A stretch of DNA of 64,000 nt from Gemmatimonadota bacterium (lineage in GTDB: Bacteria > Gemmatimonadota > Gemmatimonadetes > Longimicrobiales > Gaopeijiaceae). The DNA lies in contig JAWKQO010000006.1 of the NCBI GenBank assembly GCA_041390105.1, forward strand, positions 6,829 to 70,828, in the 5' to 3' direction. A program made the position numbers and the translations under genes. Positions within the stretch are counted from its first letter, which is position 1; each line of letters opens with the position of its first letter. The notes beneath the pieces are model-generated. The model saw only the letters and a list, made by a program, of their open reading frames with translations, was not told the origin of the DNA and searched no databases. Shown here piece by piece: positions 8,752 to 17,750 of the stretch.

Positions 8752-9627
8752 ATGCCCGCTGTGCTCAAAGCGAAGAAGGCCAAGCGCCGGAAGAAGTCGC
8801 GGGGTAGCGCCAAGCGCCCGGCAACGCCGACGCGAGCCAAGGAGGTCGAGACCCGAAGGCCCGCCGCGAAGTCCGTCCAGCCAGCAACCCCCCAGGCCGC
8901 GCTTGATCCGGCGGCCGCGCTGGCGGCGAGCTTCCGGCGGGCCCTTGATGGCATCTGGTTCGCCTACCAGCCCGTCGTCGATTCTCGCTTCCAGATCGTC
9001 GGCTACGAGGCTTTGCTGCGCAGCGAGGAGCAGGGCCTCCACACGGCCCTGCCGTTGCTGGACACCGCACGCAGATTGGAGCGCTCCGACGACCTGCTGC
9101 TGCAGATGTGGACGCAGGCGCCTCAGCCCTTCGGTCCGGGCGGGCTGGACAGCGAGTGGCTGTTCATGAACGTCGAGCCGTCCGAACTGGTGGTCTTCCG
9201 CGACCTGGCCCGCGGTGGTCCGTTCCGTGCGCTGGCACCCCGCATCGTGATCGAGATCACCGAGCGAGCGGCGTTGCTTCCCCACGCCGGCCTGGATCGC
9301 GCAGCGGTGGACCTCAAGGCGATGGGCTTCCGGGTGGCCATCGACGACTTCGGCGGAGCCTATACGGGCATCGCCACCTTCGCCGCGCTCGAACCCGACC
9401 TGATCAAGTTGGACGGCCAGCTCATCCGGGGAATCGATCGCAGCCGGCACCGCCAACTCTACGTGCGCAAGTTGCTGGAGATGTGCGACGAGCTGGGAAC
9501 GAAGGTCGTCGCGGAAGAAGTGGAGACGCCCGCGGAGTTCGAAGCGCTCTGCGATGTGGGCTGCCAGTACCTGCAGGGGTTCTATGTGGGGCGGCCCGAA
9601 GCGCTCGCGGCTCGCCCGAGCGACTGA
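8752..9627 (+). CDS. EAL-domain cyclic-di-GMP phosphodiesterase
   Basis: The 291-residue protein has a ~50-residue Lys/Arg-rich disordered N-terminus followed by one EAL domain. Catalytic features are intact: Glu86 in YEALLR, the Asn in NVEPSE, EITE, the DDFG pair in AIDDFGGAY, Lys in DLIKLDGQL, AEEVET and YLQGFYVG. It should therefore hydrolyse c-di-GMP to linear pGpG. No sensor, GGDEF or membrane domain is attached; the basic tail could bind nucleic acid or acidic partners, which is inference. The ATG at 8752 is chosen because the protein becomes coherent there, but no good ribosome site is visible; a GTG at 8656 is an alternative. Confidence 0.88.
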   Translation: MPAVLKAKKAKRRKKSRGSAKRPATPTRAKEVETRRPAAKSVQPATPQAALDPAAALAASFRRALDGIWFAYQPVVDSRFQIVGYEALLRSEEQGLHTALPLLDTARRLERSDDLLLQMWTQAPQPFGPGGLDSEWLFMNVEPSELVVFRDLARGGPFRALAPRIVIEITERAALLPHAGLDRAAVDLKAMGFRVAIDDFGGAYTGIATFAALEPDLIKLDGQLIRGIDRSRHRQLYVRKLLEMCDELGTKVVAEEVETPAEFEALCDVGCQYLQGFYVGRPEALAARPSD

Positions 9628-9665
9628 GCGGCGTCTCCACCGCTCCCCGCGGTGCTCCCCGCCGC
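9628..9665. terminator. Hairpin between convergent genes
   Basis: Nested inverted repeats: outer arms GCGGC/GCCGC and inner arms CACCGC/GCGGTG around a TCCCC loop, directly after the EAL stop and before the stop of the convergent Rossmann gene. There is no T-tract on either strand, so it may act as a bidirectional hairpin or only protect 3' ends. Confidence 0.4.
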
Positions 9666-9691
9666 ATGCCGCTTCCACCTCAAGCCGCGAC

Positions 9692-10366
9692 TCATCCGCT
9701 CCGCGCGGCCAGCGCGTTGATGTCGGAGACCTCCAGCACGGACTTGGGCGCGCCTCCCGCGGCCGCCTCGATCATCGCCTTGCCCACCTTCACGGTGGTG
9801 GTGAGCTGTTTCGAGGCAATGCGCTCCAGCAGCGGATACAGCGGCGCCACCACGGCGTAGAGCGCTCGGTAGAGCGTCGTGGACGAGGTGGTGCCCCGCA
9901 GGGGTTGGATATAGCCGGGCCGGAACATGTAGGCGGCCTTGAACGGCAACCGCAGCAGCGCGTTCTCGGTTCTCCCCTTCACGCGCGCCCACATGAAGCG
10001 GCCCTTCTCGGTGCTGTCGGTGCCCTGCCCCGTCACGTAGCAGAACGTCATCCCAGGGTTCAGGCGAGCCAACGACGCCGCCACGGCCATCGTGAGGTCG
10101 TACGTGAGGCGCGTGTAGTCCGCCTCGCTCATCCCCGCGGCAGAGACGCCCAAGCAGAAGAAGCACGCGTCGTAGCCGGCGAGCCGCGGCTCCAGATCCG
10201 TGAGATCGGAGACGTCTTGCTTCAGGATCTCCGTCAGCTTGGGCGAGCTCCGCACACAGGAGCGCCGGCCGATCACCAGGACTTCGCTCACGCGCGGATC
10301 GTCCAGACACTCGAGGACGACGCCGGTCCCCACCATGCCGCTGGCCCCGAAGAGGATGACCTTCAC
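9692..10366 (-). CDS. NAD(P)-binding Rossmann-fold protein (atypical SDR/epimerase-like)
   Basis: The 224-residue protein starts at GTG 10366, overlapping the stop of the M16 gene by 4 bp (GTGA). The N-terminal VKVILFGASGMVGTGV is a dinucleotide-binding glycine motif of atypical short-chain dehydrogenases. Later segments such as CFFCLGVSAAGM, FCYVTGQGTDS and YMFRPGYIQPL fit the same fold. There is no signal peptide, so it is cytoplasmic. The classical YxxxK pair is not evident, so it could be a non-catalytic NAD(P) sensor. It is the last gene of a coupled trio with two exported M16 proteins; the functional link is unclear. Confidence 0.82.
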   Translation of the reverse strand: MKVILFGASGMVGTGVVLECLDDPRVSEVLVIGRRSCVRSSPKLTEILKQDVSDLTDLEPRLAGYDACFFCLGVSAAGMSEADYTRLTYDLTMAVAASLARLNPGMTFCYVTGQGTDSTEKGRFMWARVKGRTENALLRLPFKAAYMFRPGYIQPLRGTTSSTTLYRALYAVVAPLYPLLERIASKQLTTTVKVGKAMIEAAAGGAPKSVLEVSDINALAARSG

Positions 10367-11862
10367 CGGCGCACCAGCGTGCCGAAGGCATCCAGGCGTG
10401 GCTCCCCTTCCAGCGGGGGCGCGGCCAGGATGGCATCGACCGGTCCGATCAGCACGGCGTCCATGCGTTCGGGATGCAGGTACGCGGCAGCCGCTGCACG
10501 AACGGCCTCGGCCGTGACCGCGCGCACTCGCTCGGGGTAGCTGGCTGAACGCTCGTGGCTCCCGTAGCGGATCCACTCCTCTGCGAACGACAGTGCAGTG
10601 ACATGCCCGTCGCGGTAGGCGAGCGTGTACTCGCCGTCGGCCAAGGCCCCCTGGGCCACGAACAGCTCTTCCTCGCTCACCGGCCCACTGCGGATGCGTT
10701 CGATCTCCTCAAGCGTGAGGTGGAGCAGCAGGGGGATGACCTCCGGCCGCCCATAGGTGCGAAACGTGTAGGTGCCCGGGCCGCGTATGGACTGGACGGG
10801 AAAGCCCGAGTCGTCGTTGGTCAGACCTCTCAGATCCCGCGTGGCGCGGAAGAGGCGGGTGTCGAAGTGACCGCCGCCCAGGATGTAGTTCATCACCTGA
10901 AGCGGGGCCTCGTCCTCCAACGGCACGACGGGCAGCTCGTGACCCAGCACCAGCCAGCCTTGCAGTTTGTCCGCATCGAGCAGCAGGAGCCGTCGGCTCG
11001 CGTCGCCAGACACCTCGGGCACGGCGGCCCGCTCGGCTGGGGCCGGGCCCCGCCACCCGGAGAACTCCCGCTCCACGGCGGCTCGAGCCGCCGCACCGTC
11101 CAGGTCACCGCCCACCGCCAACGCCACGTTGGAGGGCACCACCCAGCTCTGCTGGAAGGCGACCGCGTCGGCCACGCCCAGCCGTGAAGGCGTGATCGCG
11201 CGGGTGCCGTACGGGTGGCCGTCCAGCAGCGTGGCGGTGAACACGTCGACCGCACTCGCCAGTGAGCCTTCGTAGAGGACGGGCCCCGACTCACCCCCTG
11301 CGGCCGCCGAGGCATCGATCCCCCGCGTCCCACGGGCGGAGATCCGCGTCACGTCCGTCGCCTGGACGGCCGGTCGCTGCAACAGATCCGCGAGTAGGCC
11401 GAGTGCCGCCTCCCAGTCCTCCGCAGGTACATTCAGCACCACGCGGGTCTCCTCGGGCGTCTGCGTCACCGACAACTCGGCCACCATGTCGTCCAGTAGC
11501 CTGGCCACCTCGAGACGGGAGCGCACTTCGGTGCCCCCCGCCCGCAGCGCGGCGGCCCACGCCTCGCTGGCGCCGGCCACGCGCCCGTCGGCGCTGCCCG
11601 CGCCCACGATGCCCGCCACGGTCACGAGGGGTGTGGTGTGGTCCTCCACCACGTAGGCCACCAATCCGTTCGCCAGCGTTTGCTGCAGTTGGGCCGGATC
11701 GGGTCGCTGGAACGTCGGGGCCGGCAGCTCCATCGTGTGGGGCGGGGGCAGGTCGGGTCGCCACTGCTCGCGATCACACGCGGTGAGTGCCACGGTGAGC
11801 AACACGACCAGGACGGGCGAGCGCCTCCCAGCGCGGGGCCTCACCGCACGACGCGCCCTCAT
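10363..11862 (-). CDS. M16 family protein without zinc motif (partner subunit), lipoprotein
   Basis: The 499-residue protein begins MRARRAVRPRAG, with a lipoprotein signal ending in LTAC. It has the two-lobed M16 (LuxS/MPP-like) architecture, but the HxxEH position is replaced (GASEAWAA), so it cannot bind zinc there. Bacterial M16B enzymes often consist of one catalytic and one non-catalytic subunit, and the catalytic partner is the gene just upstream, overlapping by 4 bp (ATGA). Role: probably supplies half of the peptidase chamber at the envelope. The ATG at 11862 was chosen because it gives the lipobox and the overlap; the longer frame upstream is antisense-like noise. Confidence 0.88.
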   Translation of the reverse strand: MRARRAVRPRAGRRSPVLVVLLTVALTACDREQWRPDLPPPHTMELPAPTFQRPDPAQLQQTLANGLVAYVVEDHTTPLVTVAGIVGAGSADGRVAGASEAWAAALRAGGTEVRSRLEVARLLDDMVAELSVTQTPEETRVVLNVPAEDWEAALGLLADLLQRPAVQATDVTRISARGTRGIDASAAAGGESGPVLYEGSLASAVDVFTATLLDGHPYGTRAITPSRLGVADAVAFQQSWVVPSNVALAVGGDLDGAAARAAVEREFSGWRGPAPAERAAVPEVSGDASRRLLLLDADKLQGWLVLGHELPVVPLEDEAPLQVMNYILGGGHFDTRLFRATRDLRGLTNDDSGFPVQSIRGPGTYTFRTYGRPEVIPLLLHLTLEEIERIRSGPVSEEELFVAQGALADGEYTLAYRDGHVTALSFAEEWIRYGSHERSASYPERVRAVTAEAVRAAAAAYLHPERMDAVLIGPVDAILAAPPLEGEPRLDAFGTLVRR

Positions 11863-13466
11863 CGCTCGACCTCCCGCCGCACCGCGCCCACCGTCCGGTT
11901 GTCTGCGATCAGATAGCGGGACGCGATCCGCATGAGATCGTCGGAGGTGGTGCGCTCGCGAGCGTTGAGATGCTCCGCCAACGTCTGCCAGGAATCCATG
12001 GTCTGGAAATGCCCGATCTCGAAGGCGAATGCGTCGGCATCCTGCTGTGTTCGGTACCACTCGGTGCGAAGGCGCTTCTTGACCCGGGCCAGCCGGCCCG
12101 CCGCGGTGCCGCGCTGTTGCACCCGCGTGATCGCTATCAGCACGGCCTGTTCGGCCGCGTCCAGCGTGGCTTCGCTGCCGGTCACCACCTCGATGTTCAA
12201 CGTGGCGGGAACGCCGAAGCGCTCCGTGTGCACGACGCGAGTGTTCACATCCACTGAGCCGTTCACCCCGGCGTCGCGCAGCGCATCTCCCACCTCGAGG
12301 CGCAACACCTCGGCCAGAACGTCCACGTGGGGACGGTCCGGATGCCCGACGCCTGGGATCAAGTGGCGCATGTCGACGCGTGGCGACAGATCAGGGGACG
12401 ACCAGATGAGTCGCTTCTCTCCGTGAGGCACGGGCTCGATGGCGAACGTGCGCGTAGGCTCGGGAGCGCGGTACATGTCCCCGAACCAGCGGTCCACGAG
12501 TGGAACCATGTCCTCCAGGCGGACGCCCCCCACGAACACCAACGTGGTGTTGTTGGGGATGAACCAGCGCTCGTAGAGGTTGCGCTGGTAGGCCCGGTTG
12601 TACTGGTAGAAATCGGAGCGGTAGCCTTCCGGGAAGAACACTGGATGGACCATGCCGACCTGGGCATTCATGGCCTCATAGAACGGCGTGCTGACACGGT
12701 TCAGGTCGCCCAGACGCTGCTCGACCAGGATCATGCGCTCCGCGTCGAACTCACGGAATACGGTGTTGCGCATGCGGTCCGACTCGACTCTCAGGAACAG
12801 CTCGACCCGCTCCCGAGGGAGGTTGATGTCGAACTTCATGTACTCCTGTTCCGTGGTCGCCGTCAGGCCCGTGCCACCATAGGCCTGATACCAGCGCATC
12901 ATCGCGCCGGGGTCACGATAGGCGCTGGCGGTCAGCTCCAGCCGGGCAATCTCGGCCTGGATGGAGTCGATGAGGGGCGTGCTCTGCGCGTGGCGGTAGT
13001 CGTGGAAGACGCCCCGCTCACGGAGCTCGTTGCGGGCTGCGTTCCTGGCCTCCGAGAGCGCCCGGTCCATGCGCGCGATCGAGTCGCGCAAGGGCTGCTC
13101 CCGCTGCCAATCCGTGGTACCCAGGGAACGGGTTCCCTTGAAGAGCAGGTGCTCGAGGAAGTGGGCCGCGCCCAGCTGCCCCGGCTGTTCGATCAGGGAG
13201 CCGAAGTCGGTGAAGATCTTGGCCGCCACGCGCGGATCGTCGGGACGCTCCACCACCAGGAGGCGCAACCCGTTGTCGAAGACGTGCTCACGGATGCCGA
13301 ACTCGTAGGTGGTCTGGGCAGCGAGCGACGAGGCAGCCCCCAAGAAGGCGATGGTCAGAACACCGCGAGCCCGCCGGGGAAGGGTGCGTACGCGCGCCCC
13401 GGACGAGACGTGTCCGCTGCGCAAGAAGCGCCGGGTGAGCCCTGCGACTGAGACGAACGATTCCAT
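11859..13466 (-). CDS. M16 family zinc metallopeptidase (catalytic subunit)
   Basis: The 535-residue protein has a long N-terminal basic region and a signal sequence ending near SSLAAQ, so it should be exported. The inverted zinc motif H102-F-L-E105-H106 lies in AAHFLEHLLFKG, with the family's downstream glutamate expected in the following helices. The protein matches processing-peptidase/pitrilysin M16B subunits that degrade small unfolded peptides. It overlaps the non-catalytic partner (ATGA) and is divergent from the cyclase gene. The start is uncertain: ATG 13466 lacks a strong ribosome site, whereas TTG 13508 has a GAGG eight bases upstream and would add 14 residues. Confidence 0.9.
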   Translation of the reverse strand: MESFVSVAGLTRRFLRSGHVSSGARVRTLPRRARGVLTIAFLGAASSLAAQTTYEFGIREHVFDNGLRLLVVERPDDPRVAAKIFTDFGSLIEQPGQLGAAHFLEHLLFKGTRSLGTTDWQREQPLRDSIARMDRALSEARNAARNELRERGVFHDYRHAQSTPLIDSIQAEIARLELTASAYRDPGAMMRWYQAYGGTGLTATTEQEYMKFDINLPRERVELFLRVESDRMRNTVFREFDAERMILVEQRLGDLNRVSTPFYEAMNAQVGMVHPVFFPEGYRSDFYQYNRAYQRNLYERWFIPNNTTLVFVGGVRLEDMVPLVDRWFGDMYRAPEPTRTFAIEPVPHGEKRLIWSSPDLSPRVDMRHLIPGVGHPDRPHVDVLAEVLRLEVGDALRDAGVNGSVDVNTRVVHTERFGVPATLNIEVVTGSEATLDAAEQAVLIAITRVQQRGTAAGRLARVKKRLRTEWYRTQQDADAFAFEIGHFQTMDSWQTLAEHLNARERTTSDDLMRIASRYLIADNRTVGAVRREVER

Positions 13467-13653
13467 GACCGGTAGAGCGGGAGTCGGGTGTCGGCTGCGC
13501 GTGGTCAAGGTAGAAGCCTCGGAGCGGCGCCGCTATCGGACTTCGGGTGGTACGAGGGATCGCGCCCTGGCCCATGCACTTGCGTTCCGGCTTCATGGGA
13601 CCCCTCATGAGCGGACGCCGATTACGCTCCGGGATCCTTGGGGGGTCGTTGAG

Positions 13654-15786
13654 GTGAGAGCCTATACCCGACGCCGCTTGCTGCTGGCCCTCAAGCTCGG
13701 CATCGCCACCGTCCCGGTCGCGATCCTGCTGCGATGGTCTGATCCGGAGGCGTTGCTGCCGGGGTCCATCCTGCTGGGCTTCGTGTTCGGCTTCTCGGTG
13801 GGCATAGCGGAGCTCTTCCTTCTACGCAACTGGCTCAAGGGACTGCCCTTCGCGCTCCACCTCGTGGTCAAGTCGTTGGCCCTGCTCGCGGTCCTGTTCC
13901 TGGCCTTCGCGGCGCTCAACCTGCTCGACGTGGCCCTCGAGGGGACGAGCTGGGCGGCGTACCTGCGTGCCTTGACCAGCGCCGACGTGGCCTCGGGCCT
14001 GATCGTCGCGTTCGCCGTGATCATGGTGTACCTGTTCATCATCCATCTCGACCGCTTGCTGGGTCGGGGCGTGCTGGTGGGGTTGTTGACCGGGCGCTAC
14101 CACCAACCCCGGCGCGAGCAGCGGATCTTCATGTTCCTCGACCTGAAGGACTCCACGGCCCTCGCCGATCGGATGCCCGCCGAGCGGTACTTCCGCTTCC
14201 TTCAGCGCTACTTTGCCGAGATGTCGGAGCCGATTCTGGAGACCAATGCGGAGGTCTATCAGTACGTGGGGGATGAAGTGGTGTTGAGTTGGCCTCTCAG
14301 GGTAGGCCTGACGGATGGGAACTGCGTCCGAGCCTTCTTCCTCATCGAACAGCGCCTGGCCGCGCAGAGGGCCTCGTTCCTGAACGAGTTCGGCACAGCC
14401 CCCGAGTTCAAGGCGGGTCTGCATGCGGGAGAGGTCATCGCGGCCGAGATCGGCGAGATCAAGCGCGAGATCGTCTACAACGGAGACGTTCTGAATACGA
14501 CGTCACGCATCCAGGCACAGTGCAATGCCCTCGGGCATCGTTTGCTCGTCTCGGAGAAGCTGGCGATACGCCTTCCGCCGGACCCCGCGTATGACGTGCA
14601 GCGATTGGGCCCCGTGCCGCTGCGCGGCAAAGACGAGCCACTGGCATTGGCAGCGATCCGGCGGGTTGGTGCGACCTTCACTGGCGCCGCCGGGCGCTCG
14701 ACGTCACTCGCGATCCTGCTGGCCCTTCTGATCGGAGCCTGCGGAAGGGTCCCGGGACCGGAAGCGCCCGTCATGTCGATCCCGGACGCAGCGCCGGTGG
14801 CGTCAGAGGAGTTCGCGATACGCCGTGCGGCCCTCCTGGCCCGCCTGAGCGACGGCGTCGTGCTCTTGCAGGCCCGCCCGGCCGAGAAGTCCATGGAGGA
14901 GTGGGGCTTCGTACAGGATGCCGCCTTCCTCTACTACAGCGGTCTTCCCGAGGTACCGAGCGCCATCCTCGCGCTCGACGGACCCGCCCGCGCGTCGCAC
15001 CTCTTCCTGCCCCCCGCACCGGAGTCGTTCGGCGTAGCGGTCGAGGGACTGATCCCCCGCTCCACTGCAGAGGAGCTGGACCTTACGTCCGTTCGGCCCT
15101 GGTCCGAGTTCGCGCCCTGGGTCGAGAGCCGCCTCGCCCAAGGTGTACGTACCCTCTATGTCGACGAGCCCCGGAGGCCGGAAGGGACCGGAGTGCCCCC
15201 CGGCATGGCACCGGTGGCGGGCAGAAGGACCTTGTGGAAGGAGACGCTCGCTCGCGCGTTCCCGCAGGCGACCTTCCGAAGTGCCAAGGTCGCCATCATG
15301 GAGCAACGTGCCGTCAAGTCGGACGCGGAAATCCGGATTCTGGAGACGAACGCGTTGCGCAGCGCCCCAAAGCTTGCTTGCCGTTGCTCGCTCTGTGACA
15401 CCCGGGCTCCGCCAGCGCGTCAACGAGGGTGCGATGGTCGACGCCTGTATCGCGAGCGGCGGAGAGGGGCCCTCGTTCTGGCCGTGGACCATGTCGGGTC
15501 CGTCCGCGCACATGGGTCAGCTGGTTGGGGCGTTCTTCCGGTACGACCAGAACAACCGCATCACCGAACCCGGCGAATTGATGCGCGTAGACATCGGGTG
15601 CGCCGGAGGACTCTACGGAGCAGACGTCGGACGCACGTTGCCCGTCTCCGGTCGCTTCAGCGAAACCCAGGCCGAGGCCTGGGATCTGTTGATCGCCGGG
15701 TATCGGGCCGGGCTGGAGGCCATGGCCGACGGGGTGCCGGTGGCCGACGTTCGCACCGCCAGCATGGATGCAGTCCGTGGGCGTAG
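13654..15786 (+). CDS. Membrane class III adenylate/guanylate cyclase, frame running on into an M24 peptidase
   Basis: From GTG 13654 the protein shows four hydrophobic helices (roughly residues 9-26, 33-55, 62-88 and 108-130) and then a class III cyclase domain. The two metal Asp residues, D163 in FLDLKDST and D207 in YVGDEVV, are exactly 44 residues apart as in the family. HAGEVIAAEIGEIKRE and the N/R of NTTSRIQ complete a likely active site making cAMP or cGMP. No stop follows the cyclase domain at about 14680. The frame continues through a hydrophobic, lipobox-like segment (ILLALLIGAC) into the N-terminal half of an aminopeptidase P, then goes off-frame near 15365. Cyclase identity is sure; the fusion may be real or the result of a lost boundary. 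Confidence 0.8.
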   Translation: MRAYTRRRLLLALKLGIATVPVAILLRWSDPEALLPGSILLGFVFGFSVGIAELFLLRNWLKGLPFALHLVVKSLALLAVLFLAFAALNLLDVALEGTSWAAYLRALTSADVASGLIVAFAVIMVYLFIIHLDRLLGRGVLVGLLTGRYHQPRREQRIFMFLDLKDSTALADRMPAERYFRFLQRYFAEMSEPILETNAEVYQYVGDEVVLSWPLRVGLTDGNCVRAFFLIEQRLAAQRASFLNEFGTAPEFKAGLHAGEVIAAEIGEIKREIVYNGDVLNTTSRIQAQCNALGHRLLVSEKLAIRLPPDPAYDVQRLGPVPLRGKDEPLALAAIRRVGATFTGAAGRSTSLAILLALLIGACGRVPGPEAPVMSIPDAAPVASEEFAIRRAALLARLSDGVVLLQARPAEKSMEEWGFVQDAAFLYYSGLPEVPSAILALDGPARASHLFLPPAPESFGVAVEGLIPRSTAEELDLTSVRPWSEFAPWVESRLAQGVRTLYVDEPRRPEGTGVPPGMAPVAGRRTLWKETLARAFPQATFRSAKVAIMEQRAVKSDAEIRILETNALRSAPKLACRCSLCDTRAPPARQRGCDGRRLYRERRRGALVLAVDHVGSVRAHGSAGWGVLPVRPEQPHHRTRRIDARRHRVRRRTLRSRRRTHVARLRSLQRNPGRGLGSVDRRVSGRAGGHGRRGAGGRRSHRQHGCSPWA

Positions 15787-16066
15787 CGAGGCACTGGGGA
15801 CCGCGACCGCCGACGCTGCCGCGCAAGCGATCCTCGGAGGTGGCGCCAGCACCTGGCACATCCACGGCGTCGGGCTGGATAGCGGCGAGGATATCCCAAC
15901 GGTGCTGCGAGCCGGCATGGTGGTGGCCTACGAGCCCGGCTTCGTGCTGGGGCCGGACGCCTACTACCTGGAGGATATGATCGTGGTGACGGACAGCGGT
16001 TACCGGATCCTGAGCGCCGGACTGCCCTACTCCGCAGAAGAGATCGCGGCCGCCATGGCCCGCTGA
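14707..16066 (+). pseudogene. M24 Xaa-Pro aminopeptidase, frameshifted
   Basis: The first half is in the cyclase frame: a lipoprotein-like segment ending IGAC, then the creatinase/aminopeptidase P N-domain (AFLYYSGLPEVPSAIL). The second half is in the +2 frame from about 15362 to the TGA at 16066. It has all five metal ligands of the family: two Asp in VDIGCAGGLYGADVGRT, His in HIHGVGLDSGE, Glu in YEPGF and Glu in EDMIVVTD. Removing one C from the CCCC run at 15365-15368 joins the halves as NALRSAQSLLAVARS, the expected sequence. The break is therefore a one-base insertion or a base-calling error. If the break is real, an internal ATG at 15434 could express only a C-terminal fragment. Confidence 0.82.
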
Positions 16067-16067
16067 A

Positions 16068-17507
16068 TCAGCGCCTCGGCGCGCCGCGATTGGATCCGTC
16101 TGCGCTCCGTCGTCCCGCCGCCCGCACCGCGATGTAGGAGAAGTTGAAGCACATCTCCTCATCCGACCCGTAGCCCCCATAGACGGGTCGATCGGTCGAG
16201 TTCTCGAAGGTGCACTGGACCGACAGGCGCACATCCTCGAGGCCGTCGCGTCCGAACACCTTGGGATGGACGAACGTGAAATCCCGTTGCCAACCCAGGT
16301 CCCAACGGGGAATCGACAGCAGCGTCTCCCGACGACCGTTCCCATCCGTCAGTGTGACGACGCCCGAGTGACCGAAGCTGTGCATGTGCAGGTTGGCCGA
16401 GTGGATCTCCAGGGCCTCGATCGAATCCTGCGGGACCTGCGTCGCGAAAGCGAGGTAGCCGAGCAGGTCGCCCAGACTCTCAGACACCTCGTAGGTGGCC
16501 TGCGCGCCCGGCCCCACCACCATGGACCCGTTGCGCTCGCCGTTGAGCCACCGGTTCTGCGTCAAGGGATAGTTGACAGCGGGGCGCTCCACTTCGTCGG
16601 CGAGCTGGAACTCGAGCAGGGAGCCCTGATCGCTCTCGCCCGGCGCGTGGCGGGTGTAGTAGTGCATCTGCACCACCAGAGCGGCCCCCGGCTTCATGGC
16701 GATCCCCGTCCCTTCGGGGAACGTGTACCCGTCCATCCCGGGCGCCCAATGCGCCAACCAGAAGTTGCCGCGGCTCAACTCCCGCACGCCATTCGTATAG
16801 CGCGCGTCATAGGCATCGCGCTCGGTCCGGCTGTTGAACCGGTCCGGCAGGGCGCCCCCGAAACAGCGATAGCCCGCGCCCTCCTCCTCACCCTCGAGCT
16901 CGTGAAAGCGTTGTGCCAACGGGGGCTCGATCGCATGCACGACCACGTGGTGGGACACGTGCAGGTTGCCCGGCACGGCCTTGAAGCCCGTGATGAAGCC
17001 GGGCGTTTGCCGCGGCCAGTCCAGCACGAAGCAGCGGTACTCATCGGGTCCGCCTTGATCGGGCAGGTAGGCCCGGCCACCCGTGACGTCCAGCGTCAGG
17101 TCCGCGCGGAAAGGAGCCAGTGGCGCCGGCCGCGCTGTGGACCGCTGGGGCGTACCGCGCGGATAGCCGGCATCCACCCACCGCCGCACGCGCTCGAGCT
17201 CCTCTCCGCTCAGGGATGGGTCGCCGACGTAGCTCTGATGGCCCGCCTCGGCCAACCAGGGCGGCATGCGGCGCTCGAGTAGCATCTCGCCGATCTTGCC
17301 GCGGCGGCCATAGGCCCGATCGGCGTCTTCCATGGAGAAGGCCACCCCGTCCTCAGCGTGACAGCCGAGGCAACGCCCCTCGATGATCGGGCGGATGTCG
17401 GTGTGGTAGTCCTGGGCCGCGGTCCCCGACGGAATTGCGGCGAAGCCCACGAGCAGCAAGAGGCCCACACGGTGCGGGAGCGCAGCGGCAAGGCGATGGT
17501 TGGGCAT
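16068..17507 (-). CDS. Secreted haem c / copper monooxygenase-like protein
   Basis: The 479-residue protein has a signal peptide ending near SGTAAQ. A short c-type cytochrome-like segment follows with one CxxCH haem site (GRCLGCHAED). The rest resembles copper type II ascorbate-dependent monooxygenases (PHM/DBH fold): His clusters LHVSHHVVVHA, QMHYYTRHAPG and NLHMHSFGHSG, and a possible Met ligand in GSDEEMCFNF. Such proteins are periplasmic, and the fused haem could deliver electrons instead of ascorbate; that is inference and the substrate is unknown. The ATG at 17507 is chosen because it gives the signal peptide. Its stop is one base from the M24 stop, within the palindrome CGCTGA-A-TCAGCG (16061-16073). 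Confidence 0.8.
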   Translation of the reverse strand: MPNHRLAAALPHRVGLLLLVGFAAIPSGTAAQDYHTDIRPIIEGRCLGCHAEDGVAFSMEDADRAYGRRGKIGEMLLERRMPPWLAEAGHQSYVGDPSLSGEELERVRRWVDAGYPRGTPQRSTARPAPLAPFRADLTLDVTGGRAYLPDQGGPDEYRCFVLDWPRQTPGFITGFKAVPGNLHVSHHVVVHAIEPPLAQRFHELEGEEEGAGYRCFGGALPDRFNSRTERDAYDARYTNGVRELSRGNFWLAHWAPGMDGYTFPEGTGIAMKPGAALVVQMHYYTRHAPGESDQGSLLEFQLADEVERPAVNYPLTQNRWLNGERNGSMVVGPGAQATYEVSESLGDLLGYLAFATQVPQDSIEALEIHSANLHMHSFGHSGVVTLTDGNGRRETLLSIPRWDLGWQRDFTFVHPKVFGRDGLEDVRLSVQCTFENSTDRPVYGGYGSDEEMCFNFSYIAVRAAGRRSADGSNRGAPRR

Positions 17508-17683
17508 GGCGCGACGGGGTGGGCGAGAGTCGAGGTCGGAGCACGCAATCTCGCTTTGCTGGATCAAAAGGACCACCTGCCCCGCACGCACCAGCCCGTC
17601 GCTCTTGTGCAGCATACCGCCGCCGACGAGCCACGGCCTGGCCTGGCCTTCCGCCCGGGCGCGACGGCCTAAGCCATTTGTTG

Positions 17684-17702
17684 AAGGTCACTTAGGGACC
17701 TT
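17684..17702. promoter_or_regulatory. Inverted repeat upstream of the Flp pilin gene
   Basis: AAGGTC-N7-GACCTT lies 49 bp before the pilin start, in the 243-bp gap shared with the divergent monooxygenase-like gene. A second short palindrome, GGGTG-A-CACCC (17710-17720), follows. Either could be an operator. The rest of the gap shows no gene. Confidence 0.3.
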
Positions 17703-17750
17703 GGCCCCGAGGGTGACACCCTGGCACGGATCGTCCTTGCTCTTCTTGCC

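Noticed and set aside
17731..17750. Sigma-54-like promoter (TGGCAC ... TTGC) just before the Flp pilin gene
   Set aside because: The GG and GC elements are separated by 14 bases; sigma-54 promoters need 10, so the spacing is wrong.
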